Source of the DNA: Wolbachia endosymbiont of Ctenocephalides felis wCfeJ
Lineage (GTDB): Bacteria > Pseudomonadota > Alphaproteobacteria > Rickettsiales > Anaplasmataceae
Assembly (NCBI RefSeq): GCF_012277315.1
Contig: NZ_CP051157.1
Coordinates: 1-64,000 of the forward strand
DNA: 64,000 nt
Reading direction: 5' to 3'
In this document: piece after piece, positions 10,107 through 19,053 of the stretch
How the letters are laid out: each line of letters starts with the position of its first letter
Position numbering within the stretch: the first letter of the stretch is position 1
Notes under the pieces: generated by a model
Database searches by the model: none
Seen by the model: only the letters and a program-made list of their open reading frames with translations
Told to the model about the DNA's origin: nothing
Made by a program: the position numbers and the translations under genes

Positions 10107-11501
10107 TCAGTATATTAAGGCATGATTTTTAATAACCTCAACATCACTGAATGCAAAAGTTTGGTTTCTTATTGTTTGGGATTTTTCATGCCCTTTCCCT
10201 GCAACCAGCAGGATCATACCTTTGTTATAGGCAATATCTATACCTTTCTCTATAGCTTCTTTTCTGTCCCCTATCTCTAGTGCATCAGAACAATGTAGTA
10301 AAATATCATGACGAATTTTTGCTGGATCTTCATCACGCGGATTATCATCTGTAACTATCACTCTTTCTGCATACATTCGTGCTATCTTACCCATTTCTGC
10401 ACGTTTTGTTCGGTCACGATTTCCACCACAACCAAAAACTAGGATTATTTTTTTGTTAAAGTGCCATTTTAAAGACAACAGAGCTTGTTTAAGTGCATTT
10501 GGAGTGTGCGCGTAATCCACAAATGCAAAAGGTTTCACTTTTTCCATTCTTCCCAGTGGAGAAACGAGTTTATCTATGCACATTCCCTGATAGTCCACTC
10601 CAGAGGCAATAACTACACTGATTGCACATAGTAAATTATAGGCCTGAAATTGCCCCAGAACTGGAAAAAATACGTTATAAACTTTACCACCGATTTTAAT
10701 TGTAAGATTTTGACCACTTTGAGTTGGTATTTGCTTTATTAAAGCAATGTTAGAAGCTGTTTTTCCATAAGTTATAACTTTGTTACCGCGTTTTTTAGCT
10801 GTCTTGAGCAATGCGTAGTATTCATCTATATCCGCATTTAAAACTGCTGTTTTTTCTTTTGGCAGTACCTCATAAAACAACCTTTTTTTAGCCTCAAAAT
10901 ACTCGCTGATATCCTGATGATAATCTAAATGATCCTGCGAAAAATTTGTAAAAGCCGCAGCAGTGAGCCTAAGTCCATGAATTCTGCATTGGTCAATCCC
11001 ATGGCTTGAAGCCTCTAACGCTAAGTGCTCTATGCCTTTATTGTTTATATCACGTAACGTTGCATAAAGGTCCTCTGCATCTGGAGTGGTAAGGATATTA
11101 TTTTCCCTTTCATTATTGATACATGTCCCGAGCGTTCCGATAGATGCAGCATTATAACCTGCATTTTGCCAGATTTGGCGGCAAAACTCCACCACCGAAG
11201 TTTTGCCATTTGTACCTGTAACAGCAGCAACATACTTTGGCTGTTTGAACTGATAAAACCTGCTAATTATTTTGCTGTATAACTCTTGAGGGTTTGGATG
11301 GAAGATGCAGGCATCATGCGCTGCAAAGTTTGCTATTATTGCTGAAGCTCCTATTATGCCGTTCACGCATTTCTCACGTTCCTCTGACACACAAACAAAA
11401 AGATAACCTTCTTTAATTCTTTTGGGATTACATGTAACGCCTTTGATTTCAACATCAAAGTTGACGTCAATAATGTTATGTAGTAATTCTTTTAGTCTCA
11501 C
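10107..11501 (-). CDS. murE: UDP-N-acetylmuramoyl-L-alanyl-D-glutamate--2,6-diaminopimelate ligase
   Basis: A 464-residue Mur ligase that adds meso-diaminopimelate to the peptidoglycan precursor in the cytosol. It shows the ATP loop AVTGTNGKTSVVEF (about residues 89-102), TTPDAEDL, LEASSHGIDQCRIHGL (about 161-176) and the DDNPRDEDP motif (about 377-385) that recognises diaminopimelate. Wolbachia keeps lipid II synthesis without a classical wall. Its start overlaps the end of the metC frame by 26 bases, so the pair is one operon. Family call is firm. Confidence 0.95.
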   Translation of the reverse strand: MRLKELLHNIIDVNFDVEIKGVTCNPKRIKEGYLFVCVSEEREKCVNGIIGASAIIANFAAHDACIFHPNPQELYSKIISRFYQFKQPKYVAAVTGTNGKTSVVEFCRQIWQNAGYNAASIGTLGTCINNERENNILTTPDAEDLYATLRDINNKGIEHLALEASSHGIDQCRIHGLRLTAAAFTNFSQDHLDYHQDISEYFEAKKRLFYEVLPKEKTAVLNADIDEYYALLKTAKKRGNKVITYGKTASNIALIKQIPTQSGQNLTIKIGGKVYNVFFPVLGQFQAYNLLCAISVVIASGVDYQGMCIDKLVSPLGRMEKVKPFAFVDYAHTPNALKQALLSLKWHFNKKIILVFGCGGNRDRTKRAEMGKIARMYAERVIVTDDNPRDEDPAKIRHDILLHCSDALEIGDRKEAIEKGIDIAYNKGMILLVAGKGHEKSQTIRNQTFAFSDVEVIKNHALIY

Positions 11502-12717
11502 ATTTTACTTCATCATTTTTGGCGTCTAAACATGGTAATCTTGCTAATGCAGTATTCAAATCAGAGATTAAATCTTCAGGATCCTCTAGTCCACAAAATA
11601 TTCGCACGAAACTTCCACCACAATACGCATTCATTACAGATCTTGACATAGATTTACGATCTATTGGCAATATTAAACTATCACATCCTCCCCAAGAAGC
11701 ACCGATGCCAAAAATTTCCATGCGATTAACCATGCAACTCAGTTCTTCACACAAATATTCCCTATCAAGTACTATACTAAATACGCTACTTGCTCCCTTA
11801 AAGTAACTTTTCCATAATTCGTGCTGAGGATGAGAAGGAAGCGCTGGGTACAAGACTTTTCTGATTTTTGGATGTTTCTCTAGCCATTTTGCCACTGCCA
11901 CTGCTGTATTTTGATGCCCCTTCATGCGTGTATGCAATGTTCTAAGTCCCCTGTGTGCAAGGTAACAATCGTGCGACTGAACAGTAATCCCGTAATTTTT
12001 GTAGCCCTCATAAAGCAATTTAAAAACTTCACCTTCAGCAACAATAGCTCCCATTAATAAATCCGAGTGGCCAGCTAGATACTTTGTAACTGCATATAAT
12101 GCAACATCAATTCCATAATCGAGCGGCCTAAATAACAAAGGAGTGGCCCAGGAGTTGTCACAAACGGTTACAATCCCGTGCTTCCTAGCAACTTTTACTA
12201 TGTGTTCTATATTTGAAATTTCAAATGTTACAGAGCCAGGAGTTTCGATCATGATGAGTGAAGTGTTACCCCGAATTAAACCAGCTATGTCCTGTGTTGG
12301 ATCATAAAAAGTTACTTCTACTCCTCTTTTTGGTAACTCACTCTCGGCAAATCTTTTTAGCCTATAATAACTATTATCTTGAATCAGAACATGTGAACCT
12401 ACTTTACTGAAGGTTAAAATAGCAAAAGTAAGTGCAAATAATCCAGAGGGATAGATCAATGCCTGACCCCTACCCTCAATTTCAGCGAGCGCATTTGAAA
12501 GATAATGGACAGTTGGAGTACCAACACTACTGTAACTATAATCTCTTGCAACATCATCGTTGATTACATCGTATATGCTTTCTCCATTTGCTGCATCTAA
12601 GTAGTCCTTGTAAGTAGGAAATAATACGGTAGAAGAATGATAAACTGGTGAGTTCATAGAACCTTTATAGTCATCAAACTTTCTTCCTGCTTTAACCAAC
12701 AAAGATTCTTCTTTCAC
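11476..12717 (-). CDS. metC: cystathionine beta-lyase (PLP-dependent), MetC
   Basis: A 413-residue Cys/Met-metabolism PLP enzyme. The cofactor Lys lies in AVTKYLAGHSDLLMG (about residues 210-224); IYPSGLFAL and VCDNSWATP are the other fold signatures. The textbook reaction cleaves cystathionine to homocysteine, pyruvate and ammonia. Methionine synthesis is not expected in Wolbachia. MetC of E. coli, and reportedly MetC-type enzymes of Wolbachia and Chlamydia relatives, have alanine racemase activity, and the overlap with murE fits a role in supplying D-alanine for lipid II. That role is inference from context plus literature. Confidence 0.9.
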   Translation of the reverse strand: MKEESLLVKAGRKFDDYKGSMNSPVYHSSTVLFPTYKDYLDAANGESIYDVINDDVARDYSYSSVGTPTVHYLSNALAEIEGRGQALIYPSGLFALTFAILTFSKVGSHVLIQDNSYYRLKRFAESELPKRGVEVTFYDPTQDIAGLIRGNTSLIMIETPGSVTFEISNIEHIVKVARKHGIVTVCDNSWATPLLFRPLDYGIDVALYAVTKYLAGHSDLLMGAIVAEGEVFKLLYEGYKNYGITVQSHDCYLAHRGLRTLHTRMKGHQNTAVAVAKWLEKHPKIRKVLYPALPSHPQHELWKSYFKGASSVFSIVLDREYLCEELSCMVNRMEIFGIGASWGGCDSLILPIDRKSMSRSVMNAYCGGSFVRIFCGLEDPEDLISDLNTALARLPCLDAKNDEVKCETKRITT

Positions 12718-12728
12718 GCTTTTACTGT

Positions 12729-13010
12729 TTATTCTTTTGAATTGTATTCGCTTTGCGTATACAAGTGAAGAGAAATTGCATGTATTAGCCCTATCTCGCT
12801 CTTTAGCAGCTCATAAATCAACCTATGTCTCTTTAAGGTACTCATTCCGATAAAGCTATCAGATATTAATACTAATTTAATATGTGAAGGTAATATTGAA
12901 GATGAAGCAAAATAATGATCTGCATGTTTTACAGACTCATCGATAATATCAATATTAATTATATCTATCGAATTGCGTATTTTTTCTTCTATCGTTTCAA
13001 TAATGCCCAT
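12729..13010 (-). CDS. bolA: BolA family protein
   Basis: A 93-residue single BolA domain with helix-turn features typical of the family (DESVKHADHYFA and the SFIGMSTLKRHRLIYELL stretch, where the conserved R-H segment lies). BolA proteins bind [2Fe-2S] with monothiol glutaredoxins and affect iron homeostasis. An IS982 element ends about 7 nt upstream of the ATG, so any native promoter has been displaced; the terminal repeat of the IS supplies a GAGG eight bases before the ATG that can serve as the ribosome site. Confidence 0.88.
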   Translation of the reverse strand: MGIIETIEEKIRNSIDIINIDIIDESVKHADHYFASSSILPSHIKLVLISDSFIGMSTLKRHRLIYELLKSEIGLIHAISLHLYTQSEYNSKE

Positions 13011-13017
13011 CCTTTTA

Positions 13018-13988
13018 ACCTCAACTATGGATTAGCCAGCAAAGAAAGAAGAAGAAATAGAGGGCTTTTTCGACTGCATGGAATATGAAATCAGAGCAGA
13101 AAAAATATGAACTAGGAAATTTATAGGTGATCTATGTCTTGTATGCCCAATCTCAAACTTGTTTTTCAAGGAGTCAAAAACTGTCTCAACAATCGATCTT
13201 TTTCTCAGTAAAATTTTCTCTTTCAGTGAAATTAGTGAGTTTTTCATACTTTTTTTCACTTTAGTAACGAGTTTTAAGCCTCTATTGAAGAGTTTCTCAA
13301 AGAGCTCTTTCTTTATATAGCCCTTATCTCCAAATAAAAGTCCGGCTAGTTTTTTAGTTAAAGTTGGCACAGGCTTTCTGTCATCAACGTTACCTCTGGT
13401 TAGCGTAAATGCTTGAATTTCCCCAATTTCGTTAATCACCAAGTGCAATTTGAAGCCTAAAAACCAGCCATATGTAGTTTTTCCAAGCTTCGCCAATCCC
13501 TTGAACACTTTGTTTCTTGAGATTCTTTTTGGATGGCAAACGGCGATTGAAGAAGTGTCGATGTAGGAAATACCTGTCATTTTTGCTTGTTCGCAGAACC
13601 ATTGCAAAAGCAATGCTAAATACCATAAAACTCGCGACTTAAGGGCAATAAACCGATCATATGTTGGCAATTTGGGAAATTCTGATCTGTAAAATGGCAG
13701 ACAAAGTAGGTAAAAAGCTTTGAAATTTTTGCATGGGGATTGATGGTATAATAGGACGATGGTAAGAATTTCTGGAATGGTAATTCCTGGTATTCTAGTT
13801 GGTTTTCTTCCATTTGATACGAGCATATTGGCAAAATTCTCATCAACCATGTAACAAAAATCCTCGACGCAACAATAAAGTTCTGTAATATCTTTCTTCA
13901 TGGGTAACCTCCTTATTAAAGTGGAAATAACTTGGAGTTTACCCTCTTTCCTGCCTTTTTTCACTTATTTCTAACCCATAGTTGGGGT
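13018..13988 (-). mobile_element. complete IS982-family insertion sequence
   Basis: About 971 bp with imperfect terminal inverted repeats: ACCTCAACTATGGATTAG on the left and the complement of ACCCCAACTATGGGTTAG on the right (two mismatches). A 5-bp direct repeat TTTTA lies on both sides (13013-13017 and 13989-13993) and may be the target duplication, though AT-rich 5-mers recur by chance and IS982 duplications are often longer. It carries one intact transposase. The element separates bolA from its former upstream region. Confidence 0.85.
13032..13901 (-). CDS. IS982 family transposase
   Basis: A 289-residue DDE transposase with no frameshift. Likely catalytic residues: Asp in MTGISYIDTSSIAV, Asp in LLFGDKGYI and Glu in RSIVETVFD. 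I start it at the ATG preceded by a strong AAGGAGG ribosome site seven bases upstream, rather than at an ATG 63 nt further up without one. The sequence reads as one of the common Wolbachia IS982 transposases, and because the DDE set is intact the element may still move. Confidence 0.92.
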   Translation of the reverse strand: MKKDITELYCCVEDFCYMVDENFANMLVSNGRKPTRIPGITIPEILTIVLLYHQSPCKNFKAFYLLCLPFYRSEFPKLPTYDRFIALKSRVLWYLALLLQWFCEQAKMTGISYIDTSSIAVCHPKRISRNKVFKGLAKLGKTTYGWFLGFKLHLVINEIGEIQAFTLTRGNVDDRKPVPTLTKKLAGLLFGDKGYIKKELFEKLFNRGLKLVTKVKKSMKNSLISLKEKILLRKRSIVETVFDSLKNKFEIGHTRHRSPINFLVHIFSALISYSMQSKKPSISSSFFAG

Positions 13989-14212
13989 TTTTACCTAAAC
14001 AACGTTATGCTTGCCCCGATAGAAAACTTGTAAATCCCAGCTAACTTATTGCATGACAACTGAAAAATCTAGCAGTTACCGGCAAAATCCATTATAAAGC
14101 AGCAATTAACTCTTCACAAGAGGATTAAAAAACTTAGATCACTATTACATAGGATGAAATGCAACAAAGTTTGCTGGAACTCAGAAATTTCCGACTGAAT
14201 CTTACGCAAGCG

Positions 14213-14701
14213 TTACTTAATAAAATCAGAACCTTTCATATAAGCATGACAAATTGCTACAGCAAGAGCATCAGCAGCATGGTGACATTTTATATTTAAA
14301 TTTTTAACTATCTGCTTCACCATAAATACAACTTGATCTTTGTCGGCATGACCATTTCCAGTAATGCTTTTTTTTACATAGTTTGCATCATACTCATTTA
14401 CAGTCAGCTCCGTCATCTCTAACGCTAAAATTACGACTCCTCTTGCATATCCTAAAGTTAGCGAAGATTTCGGATTCTTATTAACAAAAATTTTCTCTAC
14501 CGCAGCTTCACTTGGAGAATATAGAGAAATCACTTCTTTTAATTGTTCAAAAACGATACGCAAACGTTCACCTATGCTTAGCCTACAGTCAGTTGATATC
14601 GTGTTACTGCCCAGAAATTCGACATTACTTTTCCCGCTGAGATTGATAACAGCCCATCCGGTCTTACTTATCCCCGGATCGAGACCTATTATTTTAACCA
14701 T
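14213..14701 (-). CDS. ruvC: crossover junction endodeoxyribonuclease RuvC
   Basis: A 162-residue Holliday-junction resolvase with the RNase H-like fold. The acidic catalytic set is visible: Asp in GLDPGISKTGW (residue 7), Glu in AAVEKIFVNKNPKS (about residue 68) and the HHAADALAVAICH motif near the C-terminus (about 140-152). It works with RuvAB in recombination. The ATG abuts the stop codon of coxC on the same strand, so the two are probably co-transcribed. Family call is firm. Confidence 0.95.
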   Translation of the reverse strand: MVKIIGLDPGISKTGWAVINLSGKSNVEFLGSNTISTDCRLSIGERLRIVFEQLKEVISLYSPSEAAVEKIFVNKNPKSSLTLGYARGVVILALEMTELTVNEYDANYVKKSITGNGHADKDQVVFMVKQIVKNLNIKCHHAADALAVAICHAYMKGSDFIK

Positions 14702-15529
14702 TTAATAAACACTTACCCAATATATAAACACAAACAAAAATATCCAGACTATATCTACAAAGTGCCAATACCAAGAAGCAAATTCAAAGCACAAATGATC
14801 TTGAGATGTAAATTGACCCCTTTGCGCTCTAAACAAACATACTGATAAGAATATTATTCCTATTATAACATGTGCGCAGTGAAACCCTGTAATCATATAA
14901 AAATTGGATGCATAGATTAACTTTTCTCCTGTGTCTTGTAGAGAAAAACTTGCCTCGTTATACTCTATTGCTTGTACTATTATAAAAAACACCCCGAGCA
15001 ATATAGTTATGGACAGCATTTTAATCATGCCTTTTTGATCATTTTCAAGTAAAAAATGATGTGCTGATGCAACTGTTGTACCAGAAAGTAGCAATATTAA
15101 CGTATTCATGAACGGTAATGACCATGGATCAGGTGCTAAAACTCCATTAGGAGGCCATTTAACTCTTTCTGTAGGGGAAAAAGCTTCAAACAAAAAAACT
15201 GGATCAATCCAGGCTTTAAAAAACGAACAAAAGAATGCTATAAAAAATACAACTTCTGAAAGAATAAATAGATACATTGCAAGTTTGAGGCCATGTTTTA
15301 CAATTGTAGTATGGCACTTATCATAAATCGCTTCTTTTATTACATCTCTCCACCAATAGAACAATACTCCTGATACTGTAGAAACTCCCAAAGCTAAACC
15401 AAATACCCCAGAAATTTGCTTATGGAGTGTGCCAACTAATCCAAGTACAAAAATAAGAATCGCTGCTGATATAGCAATTGGCCAAGGGCTTGGATCCACT
15501 AAATGAAAATCATGTTCTTTACTTTTCAT
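14702..15529 (-). CDS. coxC: cytochrome c oxidase subunit III
   Basis: A 275-residue membrane subunit of aa3-type oxidase with seven hydrophobic helices. Family marks: WWRDVIKEA near residue 59, SEVVFFIAFFCSFFKAW near 90, the ...YNEASFSLQDTGE loop and GFHCAHVIIGIIFL (about 214-227), then FEFASWYWHFVDIVWIFLF (about 248-266), where the conserved WHFVD sits. Part of the terminal oxidase together with CtaG assembly factor at 8.7 kb. It heads a two-gene unit with ruvC. Confidence 0.95.
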   Translation of the reverse strand: MKSKEHDFHLVDPSPWPIAISAAILIFVLGLVGTLHKQISGVFGLALGVSTVSGVLFYWWRDVIKEAIYDKCHTTIVKHGLKLAMYLFILSEVVFFIAFFCSFFKAWIDPVFLFEAFSPTERVKWPPNGVLAPDPWSLPFMNTLILLLSGTTVASAHHFLLENDQKGMIKMLSITILLGVFFIIVQAIEYNEASFSLQDTGEKLIYASNFYMITGFHCAHVIIGIIFLSVCLFRAQRGQFTSQDHLCFEFASWYWHFVDIVWIFLFVFIYWVSVY

Positions 15530-15576
15530 ACCATCTTCAAAAATACGTATTAAGCATACAAATTAGCTTAAAATTG

Positions 15577-16236
15577 TCAATGTTCCTTAGGCACTTGATT
15601 GAATTTTGGAAAATTGTATGCACTGTCCCAAAAGTCTAATTCAAATTGTGCACTCATTCTAAACAACTCAAGCATCCTGCTCCTTTCATTTACTCCTACC
15701 CTTTTGCAATATTCATCAACAATATTCTCTAAAGCAGTGCACCCATATTCCATTAAGCCACTACTACAAAAATCAAACCAATCTTTATATCTGTTATTTT
15801 TCTTGAACCCACCTTTCATATCATCAATAACAATCTTGTATATAAACATGCAAGAATATAAAACTGTTATAGCTTCATAGATATCACTATATGAAATGGA
15901 CAAAAGAAAGTTGGTAAAGTTGAAACAAGTAGGAGATTTCTTTCCACGTCTTACATCGTATATAGTAAAGTAGTGATTGTACAAGAACTTATTAGCAGTT
16001 ATTGTCCCTTGCGCCACTTTAGCAAGTAAGATTACGTTATTATAGTCTTCCATTCTGGATGCAATAATCAACATAGTGCGAACATAATCATCTAAAAATA
16101 ACGCATCTTGTTGGATATAGAACTTAAAACTCTCTATATTCAAAGTATTATTCATCAGCTCAACATTAAAAGGATGCTGAGCAATATCCCTTAAAAGGCT
16201 TGAACCATAACAGCTCCTAATTATACCACTAAACAC
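15577..16236 (-). CDS. TenA/THI-4 family protein, paralog 2
   Basis: A 219-residue all-helical protein of the TenA (thiaminase II / aminopyrimidine hydrolase) superfamily, paralogous to the next gene upstream: both share IxxHPFNVELMNNTL followed by F-KFY-QQD. The candidate catalytic Cys is in VLYSCMFIY (about residue 127) and Glu in QFELDFWDSAYNF (about residue 204). TenA salvages thiamine by cleaving aminopyrimidines. With two diverged copies and little thiamine synthesis expected in this organism, one may have another role. It follows its paralog by 24 nt. Confidence 0.8.
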   Translation of the reverse strand: MFSGIIRSCYGSSLLRDIAQHPFNVELMNNTLNIESFKFYIQQDALFLDDYVRTMLIIASRMEDYNNVILLAKVAQGTITANKFLYNHYFTIYDVRRGKKSPTCFNFTNFLLSISYSDIYEAITVLYSCMFIYKIVIDDMKGGFKKNNRYKDWFDFCSSGLMEYGCTALENIVDEYCKRVGVNERSRMLELFRMSAQFELDFWDSAYNFPKFNQVPKEH

Positions 16237-16260
16237 TGCAACACCATCAAAATCAGAATG

Positions 16261-16947
16261 CTAACAATTTGCTATCACTACGCCCTGAGGTATATCAAAG
16301 TAATATATCTCATCCCAGAACGCTAGTTCAAGTTCTAATCCATTACGAAAGAATTCTAACATGTTTTTTCGTTCATCATTGCTGTATTTTTTGTATAGCT
16401 TGTTCATGATTTTAGTTACATCATCCATCATGTTATTTGCCATCTCAGTGTTAAAAAAATCTATCCACTTCTGATACTTATTGTTAGGAGCAATACCACT
16501 TTCCACAATGTAACGAATAACCATTTGATATATACAAAAACATGGGTAAGATGCTGCTAAACCTTCAGCAACAGAATTATGATATGCAACGCGCATGAAA
16601 AAGTCAGTAAAAGCAGAACAAGACTTTGACTTTCTGTGGCTGTCAGATAAATCACAATCTGCAAAATGTTCTTTATAGTAATCCCGTGTAGCAAAAGTGC
16701 CAACAGCTACATTAGTTAATTTGTCCATTATTTCAATATCATTAGCTTTAGCGGCAATAATCAATAAAGCGCGAGTACAATCTGCTACATATAAAAAATC
16801 CTGCTGAAGGTAGAATTTGAACTTTTCATAATCTAGTGTATTGTTCATTAATTCAACATTGAAAGGATGTTCCTTTATTTTTTCAATAAGATCAGACGAT
16901 TCTTTTACAGCTATATCGTAAAATTCTTTTTTTGATATGTTACACAT
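16261..16947 (-). CDS. tenA: TenA/THI-4 family protein, paralog 1
   Basis: A 228-residue TenA-fold protein. Conserved positions: EHPFNVELMNNTLDYEKF near residue 25, FYLQQDFLYVADCTRALL (about 44-61), ASYPCFCIYQMV (about 138-149, holding the likely nucleophile Cys) and LELAFWDEIYYF near the C-terminus with the acid residue. These match the aminopyrimidine aminohydrolase family that salvages thiamine. It is first in a two-gene operon with a diverged tandem copy. A plausible AT-rich promoter region lies between it and metK. Confidence 0.85.
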   Translation of the reverse strand: MCNISKKEFYDIAVKESSDLIEKIKEHPFNVELMNNTLDYEKFKFYLQQDFLYVADCTRALLIIAAKANDIEIMDKLTNVAVGTFATRDYYKEHFADCDLSDSHRKSKSCSAFTDFFMRVAYHNSVAEGLAASYPCFCIYQMVIRYIVESGIAPNNKYQKWIDFFNTEMANNMMDDVTKIMNKLYKKYSNDERKNMLEFFRNGLELELAFWDEIYYFDIPQGVVIANC

Positions 16948-17063
16948 TTTATATGAGCCTCTAAATATGAAAATTATTACCAGTAAAATATAATTATTAT
17001 GAAAAGCTAATTATACTTTAACAACAAGTTAGTATATCAGTATTGAGCTACAAATCAAAAACT

Positions 17064-18236
17064 TTAGCAATCTAAAGAAATTTTTTTATTGTTCCCTATA
17101 TTAAACTCCTTACCAAAAACATCAGATAAATCTATGCTTTCCCAAGAGAACCCACCATCTTCTTCTGATTTTTTACCAAAGTGTCCGTAACAGGCTGTGC
17201 GTTTATATATAGGACGGTTAAGCGATAAATGTTTGATGATACCTTTAGTTGATAAATCTATGTTATCTTCGATAAGCCTTTTAATCCTCTTCGCATCTAC
17301 TGTATTTGTACCAAATGTGTCAATGTAGAATGAAGTAGGTTTTGATATGCCAATTGCATAAGAAAGCTGCACAAGACAGCGCTCAGCTAAACCTGTAAAG
17401 ACAATATTTTTAGCAAGATATCTTGCCATATAAGCTGCAGATCTATCAACCTTTGTTGCATCTTTTCCAGAAAACGCTCCTCCACCATGCGGAATATAGC
17501 CTCCATAAGTATCAACCATAATTTTTCGTCCAGTTAAGCCACAATCACCAACTGGCCCACCAACAACAAATCTACCAGTTGGATTGACCAAGAAATTTTC
17601 CTCAGGACACATCCACCCTTTAGGCAAAGATGAAACTATGCAAGGGTAAATTATTTCTTTTACCTTTGATTGATCCAGATCTTCATGATGCTGTATCGAA
17701 ACGACAATACTTTCAGCACGTACTGGCAGATTATTCTCATACGCCAAGGTGATTTGCGATTTTGCATCTGGACCAAGTTTTGCTTCTTTAGCTACACTCA
17801 TAATGTTTTTCAAAATTAAGTGCGCATAAAAAATGGGCGCCGGCATGAGGCTTTCCGTTTCTGTTGTTGCATAGCCATACATTATGCCTTGGTCCCCTGC
17901 ACCTTGATCTACCCCTATTGAGATGTCATTTGATTGTTCATGCAGCAATATATTTACTTTCACTTTTCCCCAATGAAAACCATTATGCTCGTAACCAATA
18001 CCTTTTATTGTGCTGCGTACAATATTCTCAATTCTGCTATTTGCAATATTAGGTCCGAATACTTCCCCTGCTACAATAACATTATCTTTGGTAACCAAAG
18101 TCTCCACCGCAGTTCGTGACAAAGGATCAGTAAAAAGGTACTCATCAAGTATTGCATCTGAAATTTGATCTGCTACTTTGTCTGGGTGACCAGCTGCAAC
18201 TGACTCACTGGTTACTAAATTTTTATGTAAATTCAT
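17064..18236 (-). CDS. metK: S-adenosylmethionine synthetase
   Basis: A 390-residue enzyme that makes S-adenosylmethionine from ATP and methionine. Signatures: SVAAGHPDKVADQISDAILD (about residues 12-31), the hexapeptide GAGDQG within VDQGAGDQGIMYGYA (about 108-122) and the P-loop-like GGGAFSGKDATKVDRSAAY (about 252-270). It supports the many methylases of the window, including RlmB. The start is the ATG right before MNLHKNLVTSESV; tRNA-Ile lies upstream on the same strand. Confidence 0.97.
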   Translation of the reverse strand: MNLHKNLVTSESVAAGHPDKVADQISDAILDEYLFTDPLSRTAVETLVTKDNVIVAGEVFGPNIANSRIENIVRSTIKGIGYEHNGFHWGKVKVNILLHEQSNDISIGVDQGAGDQGIMYGYATTETESLMPAPIFYAHLILKNIMSVAKEAKLGPDAKSQITLAYENNLPVRAESIVVSIQHHEDLDQSKVKEIIYPCIVSSLPKGWMCPEENFLVNPTGRFVVGGPVGDCGLTGRKIMVDTYGGYIPHGGGAFSGKDATKVDRSAAYMARYLAKNIVFTGLAERCLVQLSYAIGISKPTSFYIDTFGTNTVDAKRIKRLIEDNIDLSTKGIIKHLSLNRPIYKRTACYGHFGKKSEEDGGFSWESIDLSDVFGKEFNIGNNKKISLDC

Positions 18237-18296
18237 GCTTTAGATTTACTTATATAATAAAAGCTAGTATAGAAAATATAGCTAGTAACTATTAAA

Positions 18297-18373
18297 TGGT
18301 GGGCCTGGGAAGAGTTGAACTTCCGACCTCACGCTTATCAGACGTGCGCTCTAACCACCTGAGCTACAGACCC
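18297..18373 (-). tRNA. tRNA-Ile (GAT)
   Basis: Minus-strand 77-nt cloverleaf: acceptor GGGTCTG pairing with CAGGCCC, D-arm GCTC..GAGC, anticodon loop CTGATAA with GAT, T-arm with GTTCAAC, discriminator A and encoded CCA (complement TGG at 18297-18299). Not part of a 16S-23S spacer, in keeping with the split rRNA genes. Confidence 0.97.
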
Positions 18374-18382
18374 CTGATTCAT

Positions 18383-18652
18383 TCAAGCTGAAACTTGCAT
18401 ATCACCCACAGGCACAATATCAATAAAGGTCTTTTTATTTGCTGATTTTCTAAATTTGACCCAGCCTTCTATCTTGGCAAAAATTGTATGATCCTTACCT
18501 ATACCAACATTCCTTCCAGGATGAAATTTTGTCCCTCTTTGACGGACAATTATGTTACCAGGAATGACTTTTCCATTCTTTTTTATCCCTAACCTACGAC
18601 CTGCGGAGTCTCTACCATTACAGGAACTACCACCAGATTTTTTAGTTGCCAT
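18383..18652 (-). CDS. rpmA: 50S ribosomal protein L27
   Basis: An 89-residue basic protein; the N-terminus [20 protein letters not shown] and [25 protein letters not shown] are L27 signatures. The N-terminal tail reaches the peptidyl-transferase centre. It sits ten bases after rplU, the conserved bacterial rplU-rpmA pair, and is followed by tRNA-Ile on the same strand. Confidence 0.97.
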   Translation of the reverse strand: MATKKSGGSSCNGRDSAGRRLGIKKNGKVIPGNIIVRQRGTKFHPGRNVGIGKDHTIFAKIEGWVKFRKSANKKTFIDIVPVGDMQVSA

Positions 18653-18662
18653 ATTTTACCCC

Positions 18663-18965
18663 TTACTTTTGAAGACTAATTTCATTGATACGAAGAACAG
18701 TTATATACTGCCTATGACCAGTTTTCCTACGGTAATTCTTTCTTCTCTTCTTTTTAAAAATTATAATTTTTTCCCCTCTGCATTGCTCAAGCACCTCAGC
18801 TTTAACAGTAGCATTAGGCGAATAAGACAAACCGTTATCTGAAAGGCAAACTACCTTATCGATCTCTACTTCCTTTCCTTCCTCAGCTTCTAGTTTTTCT
18901 ACTTTTATTACACTACCTTTTTTTACTAAGTACTGCTTCCCACCTGTTTCGATCACCGCAAACAT
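18663..18965 (-). CDS. rplU: 50S ribosomal protein L21
   Basis: A 100-residue protein opening with [18 protein letters not shown] and carrying the C-terminal [19 protein letters not shown] motif of L21, which binds 23S rRNA. It leads the rplU-rpmA operon. Length is normal for the family. Confidence 0.97.
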   Translation of the reverse strand: MFAVIETGGKQYLVKKGSVIKVEKLEAEEGKEVEIDKVVCLSDNGLSYSPNATVKAEVLEQCRGEKIIIFKKKRRKNYRRKTGHRQYITVLRINEISLQK

Positions 18966-19053
18966 AACAAATATACACTTTCACTGTTAATTTTAATCGT
19001 AAAGGATGTCATATATGCTGTCAAGACAAATAATTTTCTCTTCTCAAGCTACA

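Noticed and set aside
11519-11806. 95-codon plus-strand ORF opposite metC
   Set aside because: Antisense shadow of a conserved enzyme; no independent signal.
13902-13964. Longer start of the IS982 transposase
   Set aside because: The downstream ATG has a perfect AAGGAGG site and matches the family N-terminus.
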